This document shows positions 52,481 to 62,598 of a stretch of DNA of 64,000 bases, in pieces (the first letter of the stretch is position 1; every line of letters starts with the position of its first letter). The notes under the pieces were generated by a model. It had not been told where the DNA came from. It worked only from the letters and a program-made list of their open reading frames with translations, and made no database searches. The DNA is from Saccharopolyspora rosea. GTDB taxonomy: Bacteria; Actinomycetota; Actinomycetes; Mycobacteriales; Pseudonocardiaceae. Both the position numbers and the translations under genes were made by a program. The stretch lies in NCBI RefSeq assembly GCF_025643595.1, contig NZ_CP102826.1, positions 1,302,001-1,366,000 of the forward strand, in the 5' to 3' direction.

Positions 52481-53877
52481 CAGTAGGAGTCGGACGAGGC
52501 GTCCCCGCCCTCCAACCGCACCTGGTGCACGCGGCGACCGCGGAACTCCGCGCCGTGCGGGAAGAACTCGGTGTCCACCGCCATCCCGCCGGCCGGTCCG
52601 GTGTTCAGCTTGGCCATCCAGGCGCCCACGCCGTCGGGGTAGAACTGGTCGTCCCACGCGCCGTACAGCGAGTTCGTGAGGTAGACCCGGCGGCCGTCGC
52701 GGCTGATCTCCACCATCTGCGGGCCACCGGACAGCGGCACGTCCGGCGCCGACGGGTGCGGGGTGCGGCGCACGATGCCGCCGAGCCGCACCGAGCCGGT
52801 CTCGCGCGGCGTGCTCGGGTCGGTGACGTCGTACTGCTTGAGCTCACCGGTGCCCCAGCACGACACGTACAGGAACCGGTCGTCGACGGACAGGTCGATG
52901 TCGGTGACCAGCGGCGGCACCGCGCCGAACGGCCTGAGCGCGGGCGGCAGCGCGTCCGGGTCGGCGGGTTCCGCCGGGATCGTGATCACCTTCTCGGCCG
53001 CCCACGACGCGCCGTCGCGGTACCACCGCCACACCGAGGCGGACAGGTCCTCGGTGGACACCACGACTCCGGCGAATCCCCAGGTCGCCTCGGGATCGTG
53101 GGAGGGCCGCAGCTCCAGCACCATCTGGTGCTGCTCGCCGAGGTCGACGCGCTGCCGGTGCTCGCCGGTGGTGAGGTCCCAGAAGTGCAGGGCGTGGCCG
53201 TAGCGGTGTCCGAGCAGCAGGTCCGGGAGCAGGCCGTCCTCGATCATCGACGGCGTTCCCCACTCGCTGCTGACCAGGGTGTTCTGGTTGAGGTGCCACC
53301 AGGCGTCGTAGGCGAGGTGCTGCGGTCCCCGGTCGGTCTCCCAACCGCGCAGGACGTCGAAGGTGCCGTGGTCGAGCAGCGCGATGCCGCCCGGACCGTC
53401 CGATCCGTTCGCGCCGCCCAGGCAGGTCAGGAACACGCCGTCCGGACCGCAGTGCAGCGTGTGCGGCCGCGAGTACCCGGCCCCGGTCGCCAGTTCCGCG
53501 GCGTCGACGGTCTTGACGAGGCGGGGCTGCTTCGGGTCGGGGCGGGTGTCGAACACGTAGAGGCGGGACGAGCGCAGGCCGGGCACCAGCAGGTACCGGC
53601 GGGCCAGGTCGTGCATGTCGTGGCCCTCGTGCTTGAGGGCGCTGCTGCACGCGTTCCAGCCGAAGTGGTGCAGCTCGTCGCCCAGGTGGGGCACTTCGGT
53701 CCAGCCGACGACCCGCCCGTAGCTCTGCGAGCGCGGGTCCACGTCCACGACGGTCAGCGCGTCGGGCCGCTCGGCCGCGCGGTCGAAGGCCACCACGTAG
53801 GCCAGGCGTTCGGCGGGCGCGGCGGCGGCGTCGGCGGGCGTTCGGTAGAAGGTGGGATCGGTGGTCGCGTGGTTCAC
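52471..53877 (-). CDS. Selenium-binding protein / methanethiol oxidase family (SBP56)
   Basis: 468 residues from GTG 53877. GWNACSSALKHEGHDMHDLA, then SRPHTLHCGPDGVFLTCLGG and NQNTLVSSEWGTPSMIEDGL are hallmark motifs of SBP56 proteins, beta-propellers of which some are copper-dependent methanethiol oxidases. The family's Cys-S-S motif and metal-binding His are present. It would act in volatile sulfur oxidation or metal handling in the cytoplasm. Confidence 0.9.
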   Translation of the reverse strand: MNHATTDPTFYRTPADAAAAPAERLAYVVAFDRAAERPDALTVVDVDPRSQSYGRVVGWTEVPHLGDELHHFGWNACSSALKHEGHDMHDLARRYLLVPGLRSSRLYVFDTRPDPKQPRLVKTVDAAELATGAGYSRPHTLHCGPDGVFLTCLGGANGSDGPGGIALLDHGTFDVLRGWETDRGPQHLAYDAWWHLNQNTLVSSEWGTPSMIEDGLLPDLLLGHRYGHALHFWDLTTGEHRQRVDLGEQHQMVLELRPSHDPEATWGFAGVVVSTEDLSASVWRWYRDGASWAAEKVITIPAEPADPDALPPALRPFGAVPPLVTDIDLSVDDRFLYVSCWGTGELKQYDVTDPSTPRETGSVRLGGIVRRTPHPSAPDVPLSGGPQMVEISRDGRRVYLTNSLYGAWDDQFYPDGVGAWMAKLNTGPAGGMAVDTEFFPHGAEFRGRRVHQVRLEGGDASSDSYCYR

Positions 53878-53990
53878 CTCGGACTCCTCGTGGCCGGGTC
53901 ACCGTTCGACATCGACCACTTCGTACACCTGGCGGATGGGCCGCGCCAGGCGGGTCGGGTCCGGTCGGTCGTCGGGGCGAAGATGGGGAC

Positions 53991-54806
53991 ATGATCGAGG
54001 ACGACTGGCGGATCGACGCGGTGGACGTCGACGCCTACCTGGACCGCATCGGCCATCCGCACGCGGCCCCGTCGGCGGCGGCGCTGCGGTCCCTGCACCA
54101 GGCGCACGTCCGGCGGATCCCGTTCGACAACGTCGACGTGGTGCTGCGGCAGCACCCGGGCATCGACCTGCCGGTGGTGGCGGACAAGCTGGTGACGCGG
54201 CGGCGCGGCGGCTACTGCTTCGAGCACGCGCTGCTGTTCGCGGCCGTGCTGGAGCGCCTGGGTTTCGAGGTCGAGCGGCGGATGGCCCGCGTGCAGCCGC
54301 ACCGCAGCGGCCCCCGGACGCACATGCTGCTGCGGGTCCGCGTCGACGGGCAGGACTTCCTGGCCGATGTCGGGTTCGGCGCGGGTGTGCTGTCGCCGAC
54401 GCCGTTGCGCGACGGCGTCGTGGTCGACCAGGCGGGCTGGCCGCACCGGCTGGTCCGCGACGGTGCGCTGTGGACGTTCGAGAAGCGGGTGGACGGCGGC
54501 TGGGAACCGCTGCACGCCACCGACGAGCTGCCGCAGCGCCCGATCGACTACGAGGTCGCGCACCACTACGTCGCCACGCACCCGCGGTCGCCGTTCACCG
54601 GCCAGTTGGTCGTGATGCGCTTGGACCACGGCGTGGTGCGCCACCTCGTCGGCGACCGGCTGACCGTGGAGCGCGCGTCCGGGGAGGCGGAGACCACCGA
54701 GGTGCCGCCGGAGCGGCTGGAGCAGGTGCTGCGCGACCTCGACGTCGAGCTGACCGGGCCCGAGTACGCGGCGTTGCGGGAGTGCTACGCGCCCGCCCGG
54801 GAGTAG
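53991..54806 (+). CDS. nat: Arylamine N-acetyltransferase
   Basis: 271 residues from ATG 53991. The catalytic triad is visible: Cys in RRGGYCFEHALLF, His in GPRTHMLLRV, Asp in FLADVGFGAG. IPFDNVDVVL is also typical. It transfers acetyl from acetyl-CoA to arylamines or hydrazines; in actinobacteria such genes also make amide bonds in natural products. Stand-alone gene, divergent from the selenium-binding protein gene. Confidence 0.93.
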   Translation: MIEDDWRIDAVDVDAYLDRIGHPHAAPSAAALRSLHQAHVRRIPFDNVDVVLRQHPGIDLPVVADKLVTRRRGGYCFEHALLFAAVLERLGFEVERRMARVQPHRSGPRTHMLLRVRVDGQDFLADVGFGAGVLSPTPLRDGVVVDQAGWPHRLVRDGALWTFEKRVDGGWEPLHATDELPQRPIDYEVAHHYVATHPRSPFTGQLVVMRLDHGVVRHLVGDRLTVERASGEAETTEVPPERLEQVLRDLDVELTGPEYAALRECYAPARE

Positions 54807-54887
54807 CCGGGCGGGGCGTTCCGGTGAGTGCGAACGGGCCCTTGTCCGCGCGGAGCTTCGGGGGAAGGCTCCTGGGTGGGAGGAGCC

Positions 54888-55841
54888 ATGTGGCGTTCGC
54901 GCGTGCTGGGCATCCTGGTCGGCCTCGTCGCCGTGCTGGCGGTGGGTCTCGGCCTGCAGGGGACCGCGACCCGCAGCATCCCCGTGCCGCACGCCCCGGT
55001 TCCGCGGCCGGTCGTCGCTCCCGCGCCGCCCCCGGCTCCGCCGGTGCTCGCGGTCAAGGTGGACAACGCGCCGGCGGCCCGCCCGCCGACCGGGATCGCC
55101 GCCGCCGACGTGGTGTTCGTCGAACCGGTCGAGGCGGGGATCACCCGGATCATCGCGGTCTTCGCCGCGCACCTGCCGCCGGTGGTCGGCCCGGTCCGCA
55201 GCGCGCGGCAGACGGATCTGCGCCTGCTGCCGGAGTTCGGGCATCCCACCCTGGCCTACTCCGGTGCCGCGCCCGAACTGCTCCCGGCGATCGCGCGGGC
55301 GCCGGTGAACAACGCGTCGGAGGCCACCCTGCCCGCGGCGTTCTTCCGCGGTCCGAAGCAGGCTCCGCACAACCTGTTCGTCCGCCCGTCCCGGCTCCCG
55401 GCCGGGGCGCCGTGGTCCCCCGCGGCGCCGCTGGTGTTCGGGCAGCCACCGGCCGGCGGTGCGCCCGACACCGCTGCGGAGGTGCGGTACTCGGCGGCGC
55501 GGGTCGGGTTCGACTGGGACGCGGCGCAGCAGCGCTACCTGGTGTCCATGGACGGCAGCCCGTACGCGACGTCCGACGGCGAACGGCTGGGCGCGTCGAC
55601 CGTGGTGCTGCAACGGGTTCCGGTGTCCGCCGGTTCGTACGTGGAGGACGTGGCGGGCAACGTGTCGCCGTACGCCGACACCGTCGGATCCGGCGAGGCC
55701 CTCGTGCTCCGCGACGGGCTGGCGCACCAGGCGCGCTGGTCCCGCCCGTCCCCGGAGGCCGGCACCACCTACACGACCTCGTCCGGGCAGCCGCTGCCGT
55801 TCGCGCCGGGCCAGGTGTGGATCGTCCTGGTGCCCGCCTGA
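54888..55841 (+). CDS. DUF3048 (YerB-like) secreted protein
   Basis: 317 residues. ATG 54888 has GGGAGGAG upstream and gives an N-terminal helix (VLGILVGLVAVLAVGLGLQG) for export or anchoring. A Pro linker follows, then the DUF3048 domain: VDNAPAARPPTGIAAADVVF, RSARQTDLRLLPEFGHP and a C-terminal VWIVLVPA. Cell-surface role, not characterised. Confidence 0.85.
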   Translation: MWRSRVLGILVGLVAVLAVGLGLQGTATRSIPVPHAPVPRPVVAPAPPPAPPVLAVKVDNAPAARPPTGIAAADVVFVEPVEAGITRIIAVFAAHLPPVVGPVRSARQTDLRLLPEFGHPTLAYSGAAPELLPAIARAPVNNASEATLPAAFFRGPKQAPHNLFVRPSRLPAGAPWSPAAPLVFGQPPAGGAPDTAAEVRYSAARVGFDWDAAQQRYLVSMDGSPYATSDGERLGASTVVLQRVPVSAGSYVEDVAGNVSPYADTVGSGEALVLRDGLAHQARWSRPSPEAGTTYTTSSGQPLPFAPGQVWIVLVPA

Positions 55842-55850
55842 TCCCGGGGA

Positions 55851-56546
55851 CTACGGGCCGTAGGACTTGTACGCCTCGACGAGTTGGGTCTCCGCCACGT
55901 CGAAGTAGTCGTCCAGCCGGTCGGCGGCCTCCCGCACGTCACCCGCGGCGATCAGGTCCGCGATGGCGCGGTTGGGGCCGAGGTACGCCTCGTGGAACTC
56001 GCGGGGACGGGACATGACGTGGAAGGCCAGGCGGAGCTCGGCGAGCAGCTGGCGCATCGTCTCGTTCACCCGCGGGCTTTCGGCCAACGCGGCGAGCGCT
56101 TCGTGGAAGCGCATGTTCGCCGTGCCGACGTCCCACCACCGCTCGTCCTCGGCGGCGCGTTCCCCCTCGGTCACGGCCTGGTCGACGGCGGCGACCAGAC
56201 CCGGTGCGGCGCGGCCGGCGCGGCGGACCGCGCTGGTCTCCAGGAGCCGCCGGACGCGGTAGACGTCGATGACGTCGTCCGCGGTGAGGACCCGGACGAA
56301 CACGCCGCGGTGGAACTCGTGCACCAGCAGCCGTTCGTGCACCAGCAGGCGGAACGCCTCGCGGAGGGTGTTGCGGGAGACCGCGAGAGCGCGCCCGGCG
56401 TTCTCCTCGGACAGGCGGGTCCCGGGGGCGAGCGCACCGTCGATGATGCGTTGCCTCAGCACGTCGGCGACCCGTTCGGCGGTGCTGGTGCGGTCCAGCA
56501 GCGACCGGTCCGCGGCGAGCAGCTCGGCCCACTGGTCGGCGGTCAT
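55851..56546 (-). CDS. GntR/FCD-family regulator of the 5-oxoproline cluster
   Basis: 231 residues from ATG 56546. Winged helix (GTRLSEENAGRALAVSRNTL) and an FCD ligand domain with metal-site residues (NMRFHEALAALAESPRV). It is divergent from the NRAMP-pxp operon, so the 171-bp gap should contain the operator. Probable ligand: an acid linked to 5-oxoproline; inference. Confidence 0.85.
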   Translation of the reverse strand: MTADQWAELLAADRSLLDRTSTAERVADVLRQRIIDGALAPGTRLSEENAGRALAVSRNTLREAFRLLVHERLLVHEFHRGVFVRVLTADDVIDVYRVRRLLETSAVRRAGRAAPGLVAAVDQAVTEGERAAEDERWWDVGTANMRFHEALAALAESPRVNETMRQLLAELRLAFHVMSRPREFHEAYLGPNRAIADLIAAGDVREAADRLDDYFDVAETQLVEAYKSYGP

Positions 56547-56717
56547 CGGGCTCCTATGCGGCGTTGATCTGCGCTTCGCAGTGTAACGAGGCAGTTCCCG
56601 ACGAGGTATTGCCCAATCGTTCAACAATTCACTATCTTGGCCGGAACCGTCGTCCGGCGGCCCCAGGTTCTGCACCGCCCCTTCCGCGGGCGGTGTTCGC
56701 ACGTTGATCGGAGTGCC

Positions 56718-57944
56718 ATGGCGGACCAATCCACGGCCCGGCGGCCGGCGCGCCCCTCGGCAGCCCGGCGCGGTTCCCTGCTGGGCGCGGTGTTCCTGAT
56801 GGCGACCAGCGCCATCGGCCCCGGGTTCATGACCCAGACGACCCAGTTCACCGCGAAGCTCGGCGCGGCGTTCGCCTTCGCGATCGTGGTGTCGATCCTC
56901 GTCGACGTGGCCGTGCAGCTGAACGTCTGGCGGGTCATCGGCGTCTCCGGGATGCGGGCCCAGGATCTCGGCAACCGGGTGGTCCCCGGGCTCGGCTACG
57001 CGATGGCCGCGCTGGTGGTCTTCGGCGGTCTGGTGTTCAACGTCGGCAACGTCGCGGGCACCTCGCTGGGCCTGGACGCGTTGTTCGGCCTGGACGTCAA
57101 GATCGGCGGGGCGGTGTCCGCGCTCGTGGCCATCGCGATCTTCCTGAGCAAGCGGGCCGGGGTGGCGATGGACCGCATCGTGGTGGTGCTCGGCGTGCTG
57201 ATGATCGCGCTGACCGCCTTCGTGGCGGTCTCCTCCGGTCCGCCGGTCGGCGATGCGCTGCGGCAGACCGTGCTGCCCGACCGGATCGACCTGCTGTCGG
57301 TCATCACGCTCATCGGCGGGACCGTGGGCGGTTACATCACCTACGCCGGAGCGCACCGGCTGGTCGACGCGGGCGTGACCGGGCCCGAACAGGTCGTCGC
57401 GGTCAGCCGCAGCTCGGTCACCTCGATCCTGGTCACCGGCCTGATGCGGGTGCTGCTGTTCCTCGCGGTGCTCGGCGTGGTCTCCGGCGGTGTGGCGCTG
57501 ACCGGCGCGAACCCGACCGCGGACGCCTTCGGGCACGCCGCCGGGGAACTCGGGCTGCGGCTGTTCGGGGTGATCCTGTGGGCGGCCAGCATCACCTCGG
57601 TCGTCGGCGCGGCCTACACGTCGGTGTCGTTCCTGGTGAGCTTCTCGCCGCGGCTGGAACGCGGCCGCAACTGGCTGGTGGTCGCGTTCGTCGCGCTGTC
57701 CGCCCTGGTGTTCCTGCTGCTCGACCAGGCGCCGACGACGCTGCTGGTGCTGGCCGGGGCGCTGAACGGGCTGATCCTGCCGGTCGGTTTCGGCGTGCTG
57801 ATGTGGGTCGCGGCGCGGCGCCGCGACCTGCTCGGCGGATACCGCTACCCCCGCTGGCTGCTGGTCGTCGGCCTGCTGGCGTGGTTGTTGACGTTGTACC
57901 TCGGCATCAGTTCGCTGACCGGTATCGCTGCGCTGTGGAAGTGA
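56718..57944 (+). CDS. NRAMP-family transporter
   Basis: 408 residues from ATG 56718, 11 hydrophobic helices. [18 protein letters not shown] replaces the DPGN metal motif of true Mn/Fe NRAMP proteins and the MPH motif is not evident, so metal transport is doubtful. NRAMP-related proteins in pxpABC clusters lack these residues and may move an organic substrate. First gene of the operon through 61009. Confidence 0.8.
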   Translation: MADQSTARRPARPSAARRGSLLGAVFLMATSAIGPGFMTQTTQFTAKLGAAFAFAIVVSILVDVAVQLNVWRVIGVSGMRAQDLGNRVVPGLGYAMAALVVFGGLVFNVGNVAGTSLGLDALFGLDVKIGGAVSALVAIAIFLSKRAGVAMDRIVVVLGVLMIALTAFVAVSSGPPVGDALRQTVLPDRIDLLSVITLIGGTVGGYITYAGAHRLVDAGVTGPEQVVAVSRSSVTSILVTGLMRVLLFLAVLGVVSGGVALTGANPTADAFGHAAGELGLRLFGVILWAASITSVVGAAYTSVSFLVSFSPRLERGRNWLVVAFVALSALVFLLLDQAPTTLLVLAGALNGLILPVGFGVLMWVAARRRDLLGGYRYPRWLLVVGLLAWLLTLYLGISSLTGIAALWK

Positions 57945-57952
57945 GGCTGCAC

Positions 57953-58711
57953 ATGGACCTGAACTCCGATCTCGCGGAGAGCTTCGGCCGCTGGGAACTC
58001 ACCGACGACGCCGCCCTGCTGCGCATCGTGACCAGCGCGAACGTGGCGTGCGGTTACCACGCGGGGGACGCGACGGTGATCCGGCGCGCCTGCGAGCAGG
58101 CCGCCGAGCGGGGCGTCTCGGTCGGCGCGCAGGTCAGCTACCGCGACCTGGCCGGGTTCGGGCGGCGGTTCATCGACGTCCCGCCCGCCGAGCTGACCGA
58201 CGACGTGATCTACCAGATCGGCGCGCTGGCCGGCTTCGCCCGCGTGGTCGGCACCGAACTGCGCTACGTCAAGCCGCACGGGGCGCTCTACAACGCGATC
58301 GTGCACCACGCAGAGCAGGCGGCCGCCGTGGTGGCGGCGGTGCGCGCCTACGACCCCGGGCTGGCGGTGCTCGGGCTGCCCGGTTCGGAATGGCTGGACC
58401 GGGCGGAACGGGCCGGGCTGCGGGTGTTCCGCGAGGCGTTCGCCGACCGCGCCTACACCCCGGAGGGCACGCTGGTCCCGCGCCGGGAGCCGGGCGCGGT
58501 GCTGCACGACCCGCGGGTGATCGCCGAGCGGTGCGTCCGGTTGGCGCAGGGCGAGCCGATCGAGGCGGTGGACGGGTCCGAGATCAAGGTCCAGGCGGAC
58601 TCGATCTGCGTGCACGGCGACAGCCCGGACGCGGTGGCCATCGCCGAGGCGGTGCGCGAACGCCTGGTGGCCGAGGGCGTGGTGCTGGCGCCGTTCGCGG
58701 GGAGCCGGTGA
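57953..58711 (+). CDS. pxpA: 5-oxoprolinase subunit A (LamB/YcsF)
   Basis: 252 residues from ATG 57953, eight bases after the transporter. [27 protein letters not shown] and [13 protein letters not shown] are the family signatures. With PxpB and PxpC it hydrolyses 5-oxoproline to glutamate using ATP. Overlaps the pxpB start (GTGATG). Confidence 0.93.
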   Translation: MDLNSDLAESFGRWELTDDAALLRIVTSANVACGYHAGDATVIRRACEQAAERGVSVGAQVSYRDLAGFGRRFIDVPPAELTDDVIYQIGALAGFARVVGTELRYVKPHGALYNAIVHHAEQAAAVVAAVRAYDPGLAVLGLPGSEWLDRAERAGLRVFREAFADRAYTPEGTLVPRREPGAVLHDPRVIAERCVRLAQGEPIEAVDGSEIKVQADSICVHGDSPDAVAIAEAVRERLVAEGVVLAPFAGSR

Positions 58712-59322
58712 TGCGGTTCCTGCGCTGCGCCGATTCGGGGCTGCTGGTCGAGCTGGACGACCTGCGGTCGGTCCAGGCGCTGTACGCCGCGCTGGCCGAC
58801 GAGCCGCCGGAGGGCGTCGTGGACCTGGTCCCGGCCGCGCGGACGCTGCTGCTGCACCTCGACCCGCGCCGCGCCGACGTCGCGGAGATCGAGCGCGCGG
58901 TCCGCGCGGCCCGGCCGCGCGGCACCCACCGCGACCGGGACGAACTGCTGGAGGTGCCGGTCGTCTACGACGGCGCGGACCTCGCCGAGGTGGCGCGGCT
59001 GACCGGGCTGACCGAACGGGAGGTCGTCCGGCGGCACACCGGTGCCGAGTGGACGGTCGCCTTCGGCGGGTTCGCACCGGGTTTCGGGTACCTGTCGGGG
59101 GGACCGCCGGAACTGGCGGTGCCGCGCCGGGCCGAGTCGCGGACCCGGGTGCCCCCGGGCGCCGTCGGGCTGGCCGGGCCGTTCAGCGGGATCTACCCGC
59201 GCGAGTCCCCGGGCGGCTGGCAGTTGATCGGCCGCACCGAGCTGGCGATCTGGTCCGTCGACCGCGATCCGCCCGCGCTGTTGCGGCCGGGTGTGCGGGT
59301 GCGGTTCTCGGAGGCGTCATGA
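58711..59322 (+). CDS. pxpB: 5-oxoprolinase subunit B (KipI-like)
   Basis: 203 residues; ATG overlaps the pxpA stop. [16 protein letters not shown] and [20 protein letters not shown] are KipI/PxpB motifs. Forms the ATP-dependent complex with PxpC. Its end overlaps the pxpC ATG. Confidence 0.92.
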   Translation: MRFLRCADSGLLVELDDLRSVQALYAALADEPPEGVVDLVPAARTLLLHLDPRRADVAEIERAVRAARPRGTHRDRDELLEVPVVYDGADLAEVARLTGLTEREVVRRHTGAEWTVAFGGFAPGFGYLSGGPPELAVPRRAESRTRVPPGAVGLAGPFSGIYPRESPGGWQLIGRTELAIWSVDRDPPALLRPGVRVRFSEAS

Positions 59323-60230
59323 GCGAGCGGTTCGCGGGCACCAGGTCGGTCGTCCGCGCCCTGGAAGTGCTGGCCACCGGGCCGCTGGCCACCGTGCAGG
59401 ACCTGGGCCGCCCCGGGTTGGCGGACATCGGCGTGGGCCGCTCCGGGGCCGCCGACCGGGGATCGTTGCGGCTGGCCAACCGGCTGGTGGGCAACGACGA
59501 GGGCGCCGCCGCCGTCGAGGTCACGCTCGGCGGTCTGGCGGTGCGCGCCGGGGCGGACCTCGTGGTGGCCGTGACCGGGGCGCCGTGCCCGGTCACCGTG
59601 GCCGGTCGGGGTGCCGCTGCGAACGCCGTGCTGCGCCTGCCGGCGGGCGCCGAGCTGCGGCTGGGTGCGCCCGCGCGGGGGCTGCGCAGCTACCTGGCCG
59701 TGCGCGGCGGCGTCGCGGTCGAACCGGTGCTGGGCTCGCGCGCCACCGACGTGCTGGCCGGGCTCGGGCCGGACCCGCTGGAGCCCGGCGCGGTGCTGCC
59801 GGTCGGACCGGCGCCCGCGCGGTTCCCGCAGGTGGACGCCGCGCCGGTGGCCGCGCTGCCGGCGGACGAGCTGGTGCTGCGGGTGGCGCCCGGCCCCCGC
59901 CACGACTGGTTCACCGCCGACGCCCTGACCACGCTGCTCGGCGAGGCGTACGAAGTCACCGCGCAGAGCAACCGGATCGGGATGCGGCTCGACGGACCCG
60001 CCCTGCCGCGCGCCCGCACCGAGGAGCTGCCCAGCGAGGGCATGGTCCCCGGTGCGTTGCAGGTGCCGCCGTCGGCGCGGCCGACGCTGTTCCTCGCCGA
60101 CCACCCGGTGACCGGTGGGTACCCGGTGATCGCCGTGGTCACCGCCGCCGACGTGGACCGGGCCGCGCAGGCCCGGCCCGGCCAGCGGGTGCGCTTCCGA
60201 CTCGTCGAACCAGGGAGGACATCGCGATGA
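59319..60230 (+). CDS. pxpC: 5-oxoprolinase subunit C (KipA-like biotin-dependent carboxylase fold)
   Basis: 303 residues; ATG 59319 overlaps pxp[40 protein letters not shown] and [13 protein letters not shown] are typical. The end overlaps the next start (ATGA). Completes the PxpABC set. Confidence 0.92.
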   Translation: MSERFAGTRSVVRALEVLATGPLATVQDLGRPGLADIGVGRSGAADRGSLRLANRLVGNDEGAAAVEVTLGGLAVRAGADLVVAVTGAPCPVTVAGRGAAANAVLRLPAGAELRLGAPARGLRSYLAVRGGVAVEPVLGSRATDVLAGLGPDPLEPGAVLPVGPAPARFPQVDAAPVAALPADELVLRVAPGPRHDWFTADALTTLLGEAYEVTAQSNRIGMRLDGPALPRARTEELPSEGMVPGALQVPPSARPTLFLADHPVTGGYPVIAVVTAADVDRAAQARPGQRVRFRLVEPGRTSR

Positions 60231-61009
60231 CCAGTCCGCGGGAGATGACCCCGGAGCAGGCCCGTGCCGCGTTCCGCGCCGGGCTGCGCGTGCCGACGGC
60301 GGGCTACAGCGCCGGGTGGACGCAGGCGAACCTGATCGCGCTGCCCCGCGACCTCGCCTACGACTTCCTGCTGTTCGCGCAGCGCAACCCGCGTTCCTGC
60401 CCGGTGCTGGACGTGGCGGAGCCGGGGGAGACCAGCGCGTCGATCTTCGCCGGTGACCTGCGCACCGATCTGCCCGCCTACCGCGTCTACCGGGACGGCG
60501 AACTCGCCGAGGAGGTCGGCGACGTCACCGACCTGTGGCGCGCGGACCTGGTCGCGTTCCTCGTCGGGTGCAGCTTCACCTTCGAGGCCGCGCTGCTGGA
60601 GGCGGGCGTGCCGGTCCGCCACGTCGAGGCGGAGTGCAACGTGCCGATGTACCGCACCGACCGGGAATGCCGCCCGGCGGGCCGGTTGTCCGGGCCGCTG
60701 GTGGTCTCGATGCGCCCGGTGCCCGCCGAGCTGGTGTCCACCGCGGTGCGGGTGACCTCCCGCTACCCGGCGGTGCACGGGGCGCCGGTGCACGTCGGAT
60801 CGCCGGAGGCGCTGGGCATCGCCGACGTCGACGCGCCGGACTTCGGCGACGCGGTGGAGATCCGGCCCGGCGAGGTCCCGGTGTTCTGGGCCTGCGGCGT
60901 CACCCCGCAGGCCGCGGTGATGCGCTCCAGGCCGTCGTTCGCGATCGGGCACGCGCCCGGCCACATGGCGATCACCGACGCGCGGAACAGCGAGTTCCTG
61001 GTGCCCTAG
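60227..61009 (+). CDS. DUF1445 hydro-lyase / D-glutamate cyclase-like protein
   Basis: 260 residues from ATG 60227, overlapping the pxpC stop. [20 protein letters not shown] and [20 protein letters not shown], with CNVPMYRT, match the DUF1445 family; the mammalian DGLUCY relative cyclises D-glutamate to 5-oxo-D-proline. In this cluster it could supply 5-oxoproline to PxpABC, giving a D-glutamate to L-glutamate or salvage route. Confidence 0.88.
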   Translation: MTSPREMTPEQARAAFRAGLRVPTAGYSAGWTQANLIALPRDLAYDFLLFAQRNPRSCPVLDVAEPGETSASIFAGDLRTDLPAYRVYRDGELAEEVGDVTDLWRADLVAFLVGCSFTFEAALLEAGVPVRHVEAECNVPMYRTDRECRPAGRLSGPLVVSMRPVPAELVSTAVRVTSRYPAVHGAPVHVGSPEALGIADVDAPDFGDAVEIRPGEVPVFWACGVTPQAAVMRSRPSFAIGHAPGHMAITDARNSEFLVP

Positions 61010-61419
61010 CAGAGGATTCGCGCTGCGTCCGCAGTGGACGCGGACTCGGGCACCCCCGCCCGAGGAGAAGGGCGGGGGTGCCCGGACCGATGTCGAGGTC
61101 GATGCGCCGGTCGCCTCGCGGCGAGAGGCGCGACGCGGCTCCAGCCGAACGGTATTCCGCGAAGGCGATAGGTGAGGCCCGGGGACACGGGCGCACCGAC
61201 CACCTCGTCCAACGGGTGCGCCCATCGCGGTGTTCCCGGCTGTCCTGTGGTCTGCGCCTCACCTGATCGACAGCGCCCGGGTTCCCCGCCTCCCGGCTCC
61301 ACCGTCGCCCCACCGGCTTTCGCGACGAATGGCGCTGCGATCGTGTGACGGGGGCAACCCGTGACAGCGCGCTGCTGTCGTCGTTGATGGAGTGGTTCGC
61401 CGCGGCTGGGAGGACAGCG
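61010..61419. other. Intergenic region with terminator at its left end
   Basis: Apart from the hairpin at 61048-61083 nothing is recognised. A GTG-initiated 25-codon extension of the next gene starts at 61345 but ATG 61420 with GGGAGG is preferred. Confidence 0.45.
61048..61083 (+). terminator. Strong terminator of the 5-oxoproline operon
   Basis: GGGCACCCCCGCCC / GGGCGGGGGTGCCC, 14-bp perfect stem and 8-base loop, 38 bases after the DUF1445 stop. Confidence 0.8.
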
Positions 61420-62475
61420 ATGGCCTGGATGATCTACGGCATCACCGGATACACCGGACGGCTCGTCGCCGAACTGGCCCTGGACCGGGGTGAGCGCCCG
61501 GTCGTCGCCGGTCGGGACACCGAGAAGGTGGCCGCGTTCGCGACGCCGCGCGGACTGCCGTACCGCGTCTTCGACCTGCGCGATCCGCGGGCGGTCGACG
61601 CCGGGTTGGCCGATGTCGACGTGGTGGCGCACTGCGCGGGCCCGTTCTCCGGCACGTCGGCTCCGATGGTGGACGGCTGCCTGCGCACCGGCACCCACTA
61701 CCTGGACATCACCGGCGAGATCGACGTGTTCGAGGCGGTCTTCGCCCGCGACGAGGAGGCCAGGAGAGCCGGGGTCGCGCTGGTGCCCGGCGGTGGGTTC
61801 GACGTGGTGCCCACCGACTGCCTCGCCGCCGCGGTCGCCGCGCGGCTGCCCGGGGCGACCCACCTCGACCTGGCCTTCCAGGCCGGGGGCGGGATCAGCC
61901 GCGGCACGCTGCGCAGCGCCCTGGAGGGCGCGGCGCTGGGCGGCCGGGCGCGCATCGACGGCGAGATCCGTCCGGTCCCGCTGGGGTGGCGGCGCCGGGA
62001 GGTCCCCTTCCCGTCCGGTCCGCGCCGCGCCACCTCCCTGCCGTGGGGCGACGTCGCCAGCGCCTACCGCAGCACCGGTATCCCCAACATCACGACGTTC
62101 GCGCACCTTCCGGGTCTGGACAGGCTCGACCCGCGGCTGTCGGGGCCGGTCCGGAAGGTGCTCGGCGCCGCGCCGGTGCAGCGGTTGGGCAAGTGGGCGA
62201 TCGGCGTGGCGGTGCGCGGTCCGGGCGGGGACGCGCGGGCGCGCGGCTGGGGCGAGGTCTACGCGGAGGCGCGCGACGGCTCGGGCCAGCGGGTCTCGGC
62301 GGCGCTGGTCTGCCCGGACACCTACGACCTCACCGCCGACTCCGTGCACCGCGCGGTGCACGAGCTCGGCACCGGGCGCACCGCGCCGGGCGCCCACACC
62401 CCGTCCACCGCCTTCGGGGCCGATTTCGTCCGCCGGCTGCACGGCGTCCGCGTGATCGAACCGGCCGCCCGCTGA
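61420..62475 (+). CDS. Saccharopine dehydrogenase-like NAD(P)-binding protein
   Basis: 351 residues from ATG 61420. Rossmann start WMIYGITGYTGRLVAELAL, and HCAGPFSGTSAPMVDGCLRT, then YLDITGEIDVFEA are typical of the saccharopine dehydrogenase/trans-acting enoyl reductase-like superfamily. Substrate unknown. Terminated at the dispersed hairpin repeat. Confidence 0.82.
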   Translation: MAWMIYGITGYTGRLVAELALDRGERPVVAGRDTEKVAAFATPRGLPYRVFDLRDPRAVDAGLADVDVVAHCAGPFSGTSAPMVDGCLRTGTHYLDITGEIDVFEAVFARDEEARRAGVALVPGGGFDVVPTDCLAAAVAARLPGATHLDLAFQAGGGISRGTLRSALEGAALGGRARIDGEIRPVPLGWRRREVPFPSGPRRATSLPWGDVASAYRSTGIPNITTFAHLPGLDRLDPRLSGPVRKVLGAAPVQRLGKWAIGVAVRGPGGDARARGWGEVYAEARDGSGQRVSAALVCPDTYDLTADSVHRAVHELGTGRTAPGAHTPSTAFGADFVRRLHGVRVIEPAAR

Positions 62476-62513
62476 GTGCCCGTCTTTGAACCCTGCTCCC
62501 GGAACCCGCGTGG

Positions 62514-62555
62514 CAAGCGGCGGGAGCCGCTTTCTCTTTCGGTGAGCGGTCTCGC
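62514..62555 (+). terminator. Terminator hairpin within a dispersed 42-bp repeat (copy 2)
   Basis: AAGCGGC-GGGA-GCCGCTT followed by T/C-rich sequence; 62526-62555 is identical to 47450-47479. Confidence 0.7.
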
Positions 62556-62598
62556 CGCTGGCACCGCCTCGCAAAACGAGTTCTTCGAAGAAAGACGG

